Assembly (NCBI GenBank): GCA_003448025.1
Contig: DLXL01000403.1
Span: forward strand, 10,684 to 20,385
DNA: 9,702 nt
Source: Saprospirales bacterium
GTDB lineage: Bacteria > Bacteroidota > Bacteroidia > Chitinophagales > Saprospiraceae
Direction: 5' to 3'
In this document: piece after piece, positions 1 to 6,644 of the stretch
Numbering within the stretch: position 1 is the stretch's first letter
Layout of the letters: each line of letters starts with the position of its first letter
Notes under the pieces: generated by a model
Databases searched by the model: none
What the model saw: only the letters and a program-made list of their open reading frames with translations
What the model was told of the DNA's origin: nothing
Made by a program: the position numbers and the translations under genes

Positions 1-82
1 ACTTTGCGTTCTTCGCGGTGAGCCGACAAAGGTATATCCACACTCCAATTAATCGGCAAATAGCATTACTTTAATAAAAATC

Positions 83-112
83 TTGCAACTAACAAAACAG
101 TCTTTACATTTG
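83..112 (+). promoter_or_regulatory. Candidate Bacteroidota-type promoter of the formate dehydrogenase operon
   Basis: TTG at 83-85 is followed after 19 bp by TACATTTG at 105-112. This matches the known primary sigma factor pattern of Bacteroidota (-33 TTG, -7 TAnnTTTG, about 19-21 bp apart). Transcription would start near 118-120 and leave a leader of about 50 nt before the ATG at 171. The rest of positions 1-170 shows no gene. The leader just before the ATG is A-rich with no Shine-Dalgarno sequence, as is usual in this phylum. Inferred from pattern only. Confidence 0.55.
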
Positions 113-170
113 AAACTCCAAAAGCCAAACCCCGTTATTCTTTTACTCAGCGCAAATAAAAACAAATTAT

Positions 171-1820
171 ATGTCGAAAAACGTCAGAAACCTGTCGTTT
201 CGCAAGGGAATGGAAGACAACCTGTTCGAAAATCTGGCCGAAACCCAATCGGAAACCGGCGGATTGGATCAGGAAAAAATCAAAAGCCTGGCCGATAAAT
301 ACCTCATCGGAAATGCCAATGCCTATGGCGCGGCAACTTTTTATGATTTCCTCAATCCGGAGAAAAGCAATAAAAAGGTTTTTACCTGCGCTGGCAGTGC
401 CTGTATGTTGGCCGGCACGCAAAAGGAATTACACCAGTGCCTGGAAAAGCACTTCGACGCTTCAGAAATAGGCGAAGTGTATTGCCTGGGGCGCTGCTAT
501 GAAAATAATGCTTTTCATATCAATGGTCTGAACTATTCCGGCGATGATATCCAACAGATAGACGCACTTAAAACAGGTAAAGTAAAGGCCTTGCCCGACC
601 ATTACCACGTTGGTTCGATGGGAAAAGGCATTCTGACCGATCCGAAAATCACCCATGAATTATGTGAGCGTACACTCACTCAATTGCTGGAGCGCGATCC
701 GGATGCCCTTTTAGCTGAAATATCCGAGTCTGGCCTTCGCGGCCGGGGTGGAGCAGGTTTCCCACTGGGCATCAAACTGGCAGGGGTTAAAAAAGAAGTA
801 GCCGATCAAAAATACATCGTCTGCAACGCCGATGAAGGCGATCCGGGTGCTTTTTCCGACCGCTATCTGATGGAGCAAAGAGCGCATCTGGTACTGTTCG
901 GCATGGCCGTTAGCGGCTACATCACCGGTGCTACCGAAAGTGTGCTGTATATACGCGCCGAATATCCGGAAGCCATTGAGATTACCCGCCAGGCAGCTGA
1001 ATCCTTCAATAAACTTTACCCTTACACCAAAGCCAATGGCGAAGTGGTAGATCACAAAATTTTTGTGGTTAAAGCCCAGGGCGCCTACATCTGTGGAGAA
1101 GAAACGGCCCTTTTGTCGTCGCTGGAAGGCCTTCGTCCGGAAGTGCGCACACGTCCGCCGTTTCCGGTGCAATACGGTTTGTTTGGCAAGCCTACTGCCG
1201 TAAACAACGTGGAAACACTGGCCAACCTGCACTTCATCCTCACAGAAGGAGGCGCCGCCTATAAAGCGGTGGGTACGGCCAAATCTTCCGGCACCAAGCT
1301 GCTTTCGCTGGATAGTCATTTCAACCGCCCGGGACTCTACGAAGTAGACATGGGAACACCGCTTTCGGTGGCCATTCGTGAACTGGGCGGCGGCCATAAA
1401 GAACCGGTAAAAGCTTTCCACATTGGCGGTCCGCTGGGTGGACTGGTGCCCATGAGCAAAATTGATGACCTGACCATTGATTTTGAAACCTTTGCCGCCA
1501 ACGGTTTCCTGCTTGGCCATGCGTCTATCCTGAGTATACCCACCCGGTTCCCCCTGGTGGAATATCTGGAGCATTTGTTTGCATTCACCGCTCACGAAAG
1601 CTGCGGCAAATGCTTCCCCTGCAGAATTGGCTCCACCCGTGGCAAAGAATTGCTGCAAAAAGCACAAACAAGCGATTACAAAATTGATCGCGAACTCTGG
1701 AACGACCTGATTGACACCCTGGAAAAAGGCTCGCTTTGCGCCCTGGGCGGAGGCCTGCCACTTCCGGTTAAAAATGCGATGCAGTACTTCCCTGAAGAAT
1801 TGGGAGTTTATTTCAAATAA
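171..1820 (+). CDS. fdsB: NAD-dependent formate dehydrogenase, diaphorase (beta) subunit; NuoE-NuoF fusion
   Basis: This subunit takes electrons from the catalytic subunit and passes them through iron-sulfur clusters and FMN to NAD+ in the cytosol. Residues about 15-125 are a NuoE-like thioredoxin-fold domain with four cysteines for a [2Fe-2S] cluster (C73, C78, C105, C109; C-x4-C and C-x3-C). Residues about 150-549 are NuoF-like: a glycine-rich nucleotide loop GLRGRGGAGFPLG (189-200), the FMN-binding stretch CNADEGDPGAFSDR (218-231), GAYICGEETALL (304-314), and the [4Fe-4S] ligands C478, C481, C484 (ESCGKCFPC) and C523. At 549 residues it is full length for a fused beta subunit, like FDH1 beta of methylotrophs, FdsB and HoxF. 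Complex I NuoF and hydrogenase HoxF are the alternatives, but the next gene is a formate dehydrogenase alpha subunit 44 bp downstream, which decides the assignment. The symbol follows the Fds naming; fdh1B would serve equally. Confidence 0.9.
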   Translation: MSKNVRNLSFRKGMEDNLFENLAETQSETGGLDQEKIKSLADKYLIGNANAYGAATFYDFLNPEKSNKKVFTCAGSACMLAGTQKELHQCLEKHFDASEIGEVYCLGRCYENNAFHINGLNYSGDDIQQIDALKTGKVKALPDHYHVGSMGKGILTDPKITHELCERTLTQLLERDPDALLAEISESGLRGRGGAGFPLGIKLAGVKKEVADQKYIVCNADEGDPGAFSDRYLMEQRAHLVLFGMAVSGYITGATESVLYIRAEYPEAIEITRQAAESFNKLYPYTKANGEVVDHKIFVVKAQGAYICGEETALLSSLEGLRPEVRTRPPFPVQYGLFGKPTAVNNVETLANLHFILTEGGAAYKAVGTAKSSGTKLLSLDSHFNRPGLYEVDMGTPLSVAIRELGGGHKEPVKAFHIGGPLGGLVPMSKIDDLTIDFETFAANGFLLGHASILSIPTRFPLVEYLEHLFAFTAHESCGKCFPCRIGSTRGKELLQKAQTSDYKIDRELWNDLIDTLEKGSLCALGGGLPLPVKNAMQYFPEELGVYFK

Positions 1821-1823
1821 ACG

Positions 1824-1845
1824 GTTTGAAACCTGTTTTTCAAAC
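1824..1845 (+). other. Intercistronic hairpin between the two formate dehydrogenase genes
   Basis: GTTTGAAA (1824-1831) and TTTCAAAC (1838-1845) form a perfect 8-bp inverted repeat around the 6-nt loop CCTGTT. The stem starts 3 nt after the beta-subunit stop codon and ends 19 nt before the alpha-subunit ATG. Only two of the eight pairs are G-C and no U-run follows, so it is a poor intrinsic terminator. It could instead mark a processing or stability site in the operon mRNA. Structure is seen in the sequence; function is inferred. Confidence 0.4.
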
Positions 1846-1864
1846 AAGTAAACGGATCTAGCTT

Positions 1865-4606
1865 ATGTCTAACATCACCACCACAGTTGCCTACATAAAC
1901 GAAAAGCCTTACGTTTTCGAACCGGGCGAAACCATATTGCAGTTCACCCGCCGTCACTGGGGAAAAGACAGCATTCCCACCCTTTGCGACGCACCCAACC
2001 TGGAGGCCTTTGGCGCCTGCCGGGTGTGCAGCGTGGAGGTGGCGCTGGAACAAAACGGTCCGCGCCGCACCAAAGCTTCCTGCCATACCATGGTGGAGCA
2101 GGGTATGTTCATTTACACGGAATCGCCCTCCATCCAGAAGCTTCGCAAAAACATCATCGAACTGGTGCTCACTGACCACCCGCTCGATTGCCTCACCTGC
2201 GAGGTGAACGGCAACTGCGAATTGCAGGACACCGCAGCCCGTGTAGGCATCCGCAAGGTCCGTTATCCGGATGGCAAAAACCACCTCGAGCGGGAGAAAG
2301 ACCTCAGCCACCCGTACATGACCTCCGATATGTCGAAGTGTATCATGTGCTATCGCTGCGTGCGTGCCTGCGATGAGGTGCAGGGCCAACTGGTACTGAG
2401 CGTGGCCGGTCGCGGTTTCGACAGCAAGATCATCAAAGGCATGGACCAAAGTTTCTTTGAGTCCGACTGCGTTTCCTGCGGAGCCTGCGCACAAGCTTGT
2501 CCAACCAGCGCCATCTCCGATATTTATCAATCCAAGGCCGTGGTGGGCCAGGATAAGGTGCGTACGGTGTGCACCTACTGCGGAGTAGGCTGCAACCTGG
2601 AAGTCAGCGTGAAAGACAACAGCATCCTGAGCATTCAGGCCCCCTGGGATGCCGAAGTGAATCAGGGCCATACCTGTTTAAAAGGTCGCTACGCCTTCTC
2701 CTTCTACAACCACCCGGAACGCCTGCAGTACCCCATGATTCGGCGCAACGGCGAATTAGAGCGGGTGAGCTGGGACGAAGCCTACGATTACATTGCCGAA
2801 CGCTTGACCGACATAAAGGCCAAATACGGTCCGGATGCCATTGGCGGCATTTCTTCTTCCCGCTGCACCAACGAGGAAAACTACCTGATGCAGAAATTCA
2901 TCCGGGCGGTGATCGGCACCAACAACATCGACGGTTGCGCACGGGTATGTCACTCGCCAACCGCCATCGGTATGCAGCGCTCCTTTGGTACCGGCGCTGC
3001 CACCAACTCTGTGGCCGACATCAAGGAAACGGATTGCATTATGGTTATTGGCGCCAACCCAACGGAAGGCCACCCGGTAACCGGCGCCAAACTGCGCCAG
3101 TTTGCCATGAAAGGCAAGCCCACCATCGTGGTGGATCCACGCCGCACGGAACTGGCCAAGTACGCCACCATCCACCTGCAATTGCGCCCGGGTACCAACA
3201 TCGCCGTGCTGGATATGATGTTGTACTACATCATCAAGGATGGTCTAATGAAAGAAGATTTCATCGAAGCGCGCACGGAAGGATACGAAGAATTCAAACG
3301 CAATATCCTGAATATCAATCTGGACGAGCTGGAAGAAGTATCCGGCGTGCCACGCGAACAGGTGCGTGCAGCCGCTAAATTGTACGCTTCTGCTCCCAAA
3401 GCCATGCTGTTCCACGGATTGGGCGTGACCGAACATTACCAGGGCACCTACACGGTGATGCAGATAGCCAACCTGGCTATGATCACCGGCAACGTAGGCA
3501 AACCCGGCTGCGGCGTGAATCCGCTGCGCGGACAAAACAACGTGCAGGGCATGGCCGACATGGGCGTACAGCCTTATCAGGGCGCCGGCTATCTGGATAT
3601 TACCGACCCTAAAGTCAACGAGCTGTACAACAATTTCTACGGGGTGAAAGTGCCCATGGAAGCCGGACTCAAGATCCCGCAGATGTACGACGCCATGATT
3701 GAAGGCAAATTCAAAGCCCTTTGGATCATGGGGGATGATCTGGTGCAGTCCGACCCGAATACCAACCATGTACTGAAAGCGATCAACAACCTGGATCTGC
3801 TCATTGTACAGGAGATTTTCATGACCGAAACGGCCAAACATGCCGATGTGATCCTGCCGGCGGCATCCTTCCTGGAAAAAGAAGGCACCTTCACCAACGG
3901 CGAGCGCCGCATTCAGCGGGTAAACAGGGTAGTGGAGCCCATTGGCGAAACCAAAGCCGATGGACAGATCATGGTGGACATCATGAACCGTATGGGCTAC
4001 AAACAAGCCCCGTACACCGCCAAAGGCATGCTGGGGGAGATCTCTCAGATCGTTCCGTTCTTTGCCGGCGTGAAGTGGGACGAACTGGGCGAACAGGGCA
4101 AACAATGGCCCGTACAACCCGACGGAACCGATACCAAAATCCTGCACACCGACACCTTCAAGCGTGGCAAGGGCAAATTCCAGTTCCGCGAATACGTGGA
4201 AAGTCCGGAAATCCTGACCTATGGCAAGGATTATCCCTACATCCTGACCACCAACCGCGTGCTGGAGCACTACAACGCCGGCACCATGACCCGCCGCACG
4301 CCCAACCTGGAAATCGTTACAGAAGACGTAGTGCTTATCCACCCGGATGACGCCGCCAAACACAACATTGGCGAAGGCGATTGGGTGTGCATCGAGTCAG
4401 ACCGCGGCAAGGTAGACATCAAGGCCAAAATTACCGATGAGGTAAAACCAGGCGTGATCAGCACCACCTTTCACTTCCCGGAGCTACTGGTCAACATCGT
4501 AACCTCCAGCATCAGCGACAGCGAAGCCAAGTGTCCGGAGTTCAAGGTGGTTGCGGTGAGGATTCGGAAGGCGAGAAGGGTGGAGGAAAGGCATGCGAAG
4601 GAGTGA
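1865..4606 (+). CDS. fdsA: NAD-dependent formate dehydrogenase, catalytic (alpha) subunit, molybdopterin and Fe-S
   Basis: It oxidises formate to CO2 at a bis-molybdopterin Mo or W centre and sends the electrons to the beta subunit. Residues 1-80 are a [2Fe-2S] ferredoxin domain (C41, C52, C55, C73). A His-Cys3 [4Fe-4S] site follows (H105, C109, C112, C118), then two ferredoxin-type [4Fe-4S] clusters (C159/162/165/169 and C202/205/208/212). The catalytic domain starts with another [4Fe-4S] (C236, C239, C243, C271) and K273. In CARVCHSP, C362-H363 align with the metal-ligating selenocysteine and histidine of E. coli FdhF; the codon is TGT, so this is the cysteine form. R555 in PLRGQNNVQG sits 193 residues later, matching the formate-binding arginine of FdhF. 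Residues about 790-905 form the C-terminal cofactor-binding domain. No export signal is visible, so it is cytosolic. No FdhD-like chaperone or small FdsD gene lies beside it. Mo versus W cannot be told from sequence. Confidence 0.93.
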   Translation: MSNITTTVAYINEKPYVFEPGETILQFTRRHWGKDSIPTLCDAPNLEAFGACRVCSVEVALEQNGPRRTKASCHTMVEQGMFIYTESPSIQKLRKNIIELVLTDHPLDCLTCEVNGNCELQDTAARVGIRKVRYPDGKNHLEREKDLSHPYMTSDMSKCIMCYRCVRACDEVQGQLVLSVAGRGFDSKIIKGMDQSFFESDCVSCGACAQACPTSAISDIYQSKAVVGQDKVRTVCTYCGVGCNLEVSVKDNSILSIQAPWDAEVNQGHTCLKGRYAFSFYNHPERLQYPMIRRNGELERVSWDEAYDYIAERLTDIKAKYGPDAIGGISSSRCTNEENYLMQKFIRAVIGTNNIDGCARVCHSPTAIGMQRSFGTGAATNSVADIKETDCIMVIGANPTEGHPVTGAKLRQFAMKGKPTIVVDPRRTELAKYATIHLQLRPGTNIAVLDMMLYYIIKDGLMKEDFIEARTEGYEEFKRNILNINLDELEEVSGVPREQVRAAAKLYASAPKAMLFHGLGVTEHYQGTYTVMQIANLAMITGNVGKPGCGVNPLRGQNNVQGMADMGVQPYQGAGYLDITDPKVNELYNNFYGVKVPMEAGLKIPQMYDAMIEGKFKALWIMGDDLVQSDPNTNHVLKAINNLDLLIVQEIFMTETAKHADVILPAASFLEKEGTFTNGERRIQRVNRVVEPIGETKADGQIMVDIMNRMGYKQAPYTAKGMLGEISQIVPFFAGVKWDELGEQGKQWPVQPDGTDTKILHTDTFKRGKGKFQFREYVESPEILTYGKDYPYILTTNRVLEHYNAGTMTRRTPNLEIVTEDVVLIHPDDAAKHNIGEGDWVCIESDRGKVDIKAKITDEVKPGVISTTFHFPELLVNIVTSSISDSEAKCPEFKVVAVRIRKARRVEERHAKE

Positions 4607-5069
4607 ATTACATGATTGAAGATTACATGAGTACATGATTGAAGAGGGAGGGCGCTCGGTTAGGTATGGGTTTGGATGCCAGGCCGAATGTATTCCCTCT
4701 TAAATCATGTCAATGCCGAGCCAAAACTCAGCAAAAAAGGCACATAAATAATGAGCAAAAAATTTTATCTGGCATCTGCATCCAACACATTACCCCCAAT
4801 TTATTACCTTTTAAAGGAAAAAGGGTATTCAATACGAGTGGAAAACACCTTTTGGGTGGCGGAAAATGAAACAACTCAAATTTGTTCTTAAGATTTATTG
4901 ATGTTAGCGGGGTTAGTCTTTTTATATGAAAACAAAGGGGAAGATCGGAGAATAGATGATGAGAGAATCGTGGAGTTTGGAAAAATGTATCCATAAGTGC
5001 TTCTGTTCAACCCAGCCTTTCGTAAAAAAAAATACATATAAACATCAACTCACCAAATTATTACACTTT
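4607..5069. other. Non-coding spacer after the formate dehydrogenase operon
   Basis: These 463 bp contain no convincing gene; open frames here are short and show no recognisable family features. The first 40 bases hold a direct repeat described separately. Further on there are only weak palindromes, such as CCTTTTAAAGG at 4807-4817 and CACC-TTTTG-GGTG at 4846-4858. No strong terminator hairpin with a T-run was found for the operon. No good TAnnTTTG promoter was found for the gene that follows. Confidence 0.6.
4609..4645 (+). repeat. Short interrupted direct repeat just after the fdsA stop
   Basis: TACATGATTGAAGA occurs at 4609-4622 and again at 4632-4645, a period of 23 bp. A partial unit TTACATGA (4623-4630) lies between them. 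The array starts 2 bp after the stop codon. It may be a small slipped-strand duplication or part of a dispersed intergenic element. No function is evident. Confidence 0.7.
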
Positions 5070-5840
5070 ATGAAACACTACCTTCAATCAAGATTCTTTA
5101 AACTTCTGCTGCTGGCTATTGCTTTTACCTTATCCTACATAGAACAGCTACCGGCTATTAATCATTATTTTGAAGGGGACACGCTGTATGTTTGGGCGGA
5201 AGGAGGTCTTATTATCAGAGATACTAATTCAATTTCCGGAAAAAGAATTACTGTAATACCTTATGGAGATAAAATAGAGGTATTGGGATCGACCTTATAT
5301 TCTTTACCATCAGATAGCATTAAATTCATAGAGCCCTGGCAAGACGCTTACCAACAACAATACACCGGATACTACTTGAAAGGACGATGGGTTAGAATTA
5401 AGTTCCAAGACATTTATGGCTATGTATTTGATGGCTATTTATCACACTTCCCAGCACCCCACAGGGGGGAATATGGATATTATGAGCACCTTACACTGTA
5501 TTTGGAAAGGGTATTTGGAGAGCTTAACCAACAATATCAGAGCGGTAAGGAGTATGTACTTAAGGAAAAATACTACGGGCAAGGGGTAAGCTTTAAGAAT
5601 ATTGGTGCCAAAACTGCATATGTGAAAATTGTATTTCCAAATTTGTCGATTCAGGAAGTGTTAGTTTTTATCAAAAACAGCAAAATGGCTAGTGAAAATG
5701 ATCAACCAATGCTCATTGAATCACATAAAACGCCATTTTCGGAAACGCTTAAGTTTAAGTATTACGAGAATGGTGATGGTTTTCTTTATCTTCATGAGGT
5801 TGGAAATACCGTAATTTTGGAATCAATTTCTTGGTGTTAG
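5070..5840 (+). CDS. Exported SH3-domain protein of unknown function
   Basis: The 256-residue product starts with a basic end and a hydrophobic stretch (about residues 11-27, KLLLLAIAFTLSYIEQL), so it is probably secreted or periplasmic, perhaps with an uncleaved anchor. The reading frame stays open upstream to an ATG at 4956. The 5070 ATG was chosen because it places the signal sequence at the N-terminus. Residues about 38-128 look like a bacterial SH3 (SH3b) domain: LYVWAEGGLIIRD, then IPYGDKIEVL, then WVRIKF and GYVFDGYLS. Such domains usually bind peptidoglycan or other envelope ligands. The remaining half has no motif I recognise. The gene is clearly more AT-rich than the formate dehydrogenase genes and has no co-directional neighbour nearby. 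It converges with the M15 peptidase gene. The specific role is unknown. Confidence 0.72.
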   Translation: MKHYLQSRFFKLLLLAIAFTLSYIEQLPAINHYFEGDTLYVWAEGGLIIRDTNSISGKRITVIPYGDKIEVLGSTLYSLPSDSIKFIEPWQDAYQQQYTGYYLKGRWVRIKFQDIYGYVFDGYLSHFPAPHRGEYGYYEHLTLYLERVFGELNQQYQSGKEYVLKEKYYGQGVSFKNIGAKTAYVKIVFPNLSIQEVLVFIKNSKMASENDQPMLIESHKTPFSETLKFKYYENGDGFLYLHEVGNTVILESISWC

Positions 5841-5905
5841 CAGAGCCTCAATTCACTCACCATACCACGAGCCTTACCTTTCACGCTGAATAGATTGGTG
5901 GGAAG

Positions 5906-5985
5906 CTAAACTAATTTCCGCCCCGGTTGGTCTTACCAAACATTAGTAAAACGGCATCCCGCCGCCGCGCTTGGGTCTTTTGACT
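5906..5985 (+). repeat. Intergenic GC-rich repeat, copy A
   Basis: Copy A lies in the 260-bp spacer between two convergent genes. Its bases 5953-5979 are identical over 27 bp to 8922-8948 (copy B); the core begins GGCATCCCGCCGCCGCGCTT. Ungapped, 5912-5979 matches 8881-8948 at 55 of 68 positions. Similarity extends on both sides through CTAAACT (5906-5912) and TGACT (5981-5985) with small gaps. A TTGGT-CTT-ACCAA hairpin lies at 5927-5939. The rest of the spacer (5841-6100) shows no gene and no strong terminator, only a loose AACGAT/ATCGTT hairpin at 5986-6008. Confidence 0.85.
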
Positions 5986-6100
5986 AACGATATGCACATT
6001 AAATCGTTGATTGTTGTTAGTTTCTTACTGTGGTACCGTCAGTATGACAACTCATGTTGGGAAACAATCTGGTAAGGGTAAGACTGGATAGCCGCAGCTT

Positions 6101-6553
6101 TTACCGATTCCATCGGGCCCTGCTACCTCGGCAATCAAAATGAACCATTTGCCTACTAAAAATATCGTCTCCGTTTTTATAGGTTCCCAGGCCACCTCTG
6201 TCTTGAATGATCTTCTGATCAAGGATGGTGTGCACAATATCTACGTCATTGGAGTTTATAATCCCGTCATCATTGATATCCAATACAATTACGTCAATGG
6301 CATAGCCTGATTTATGCTTGCTATTTTTAGCAGCGCCGCCAAATTCTGATAAAAGGTAATTATCCCATTCCCAACGTCGACCACTGACTGCAAACAGACT
6401 TGTCTTATACCCTTGACGAATTAATTCAGCTTTAAGATCAGCATAATGGGTCTTAACCTTTGTATCCACGCCGATCAAGGAGTTGGCATACAACCAAAAT
6501 AGACTGATTAGAATGATCAGCATCCATAGAACTCGGGAAAAAGTTTTTTTCAT
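6101..6553 (-). CDS. Membrane-anchored or exported M15-type peptidase with an EF-hand-like loop
   Basis: The 150-residue product carries the M15 (D-Ala-D-Ala carboxypeptidase / L-Ala-D-Glu peptidase) zinc pattern: SKHKSGYAID (H80, D87; H-x6-D) and MVHFDCRG (H138, D140). It would trim peptidoglycan peptides in the periplasm. Residues about 8-24 (VLWMLIILISLFWLYAN) are one hydrophobic segment, a signal or anchor. Between the zinc motifs, D92-D103 (DINDDGIINSND) matches a calcium-binding EF-hand loop (D1, N3, D5, G6, I8, D12). The ending RGSRARW resembles other small M15-like Bacteroidota proteins that I recall. The frame stays open to an ATG at 6664, but that start would overlap the upstream gene and bury the hydrophobic segment. 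The 6553 ATG gives the expected exported topology. Position -3 from H138, where some M15 enzymes have a catalytic acid, is Q135. It lies 91 bp downstream of the CHU_C-protein gene and may share its transcript. Activity is inferred. Confidence 0.75.
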   Translation of the reverse strand: MKKTFSRVLWMLIILISLFWLYANSLIGVDTKVKTHYADLKAELIRQGYKTSLFAVSGRRWEWDNYLLSEFGGAAKNSKHKSGYAIDVIVLDINDDGIINSNDVDIVHTILDQKIIQDRGGLGTYKNGDDIFSRQMVHFDCRGSRARWNR

Positions 6554-6584
6554 AGGGTAAATTTGAGCAAATATGCAAGTCAAT

Positions 6585-6630
6585 TTCAGCCCCTGCCCAG
6601 CTTTCCCTCTCACTAGCAAATCAGCATCCC
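6585..6630 (+). repeat. Intergenic repeat, copy C (diverged)
   Basis: This 46-bp stretch aligns without gaps to 8884-8929 (copy B) with 34 identical positions, including CCCTGCC, CTTTCCCTC against CTTCCCTC, TAGCAAA and GCATCCC. The core after GCATCCC has diverged. It sits 15 bp beyond the stop codon of the CHU_C protein gene, in the short spacer before the M15 gene. Confidence 0.6.
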
Positions 6631-6644
6631 AGCTCCCCTCATCC

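Noticed and set aside
2..20. CTTTGCGTTCTTCGCGGTGA-like string at the left edge
   Set aside because: It resembles a low-complexity motif I associate with bacterial spacers, but one truncated occurrence at the window edge cannot support a repeat call.
711..1847. Long open frame on the minus strand opposite the beta subunit
   Set aside because: It lies fully antisense to a gene with clear catalytic motifs and its translation shows no family features; a shadow of GC-rich codon structure.
2942..2953. Selenocysteine at the metal site of formate dehydrogenase
   Set aside because: The codon at 2948-2950 is TGT (cysteine), not TGA, so no recoding is needed.
3245..4363. Long minus-strand open frame opposite the alpha subunit
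   Set aside because: Antisense shadow of the molybdopterin domain; histidine- and valine-rich translation with no recognisable domain.
171..4606. Complex I (nuoEFG) or NAD-reducing hydrogenase cluster
   Set aside because: The alpha subunit has an intact formate dehydrogenase active site (C362, H363, R555) and no other nuo or hox genes adjoin.
4650..4682. Possible fifth, inverted copy of the GC-rich repeat
   Set aside because: Only GGCATCC on the minus strand matches; the rest does not align.
4639..4869. 76-residue open frame in the spacer after the operon
   Set aside because: Low-complexity, lysine-rich translation, no leader or family signature, and it begins inside the direct repeat.
4956..5069. 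N-terminal extension of the SH3 protein from the upstream ATG
   Set aside because: It would place 38 polar, cysteine-containing residues before the signal sequence; the downstream ATG gives a normal exported protein.
6027..6043. Imperfect palindrome around GGTACC as terminator of the M15 gene
   Set aside because: Short interrupted stem and no T-run on either strand.
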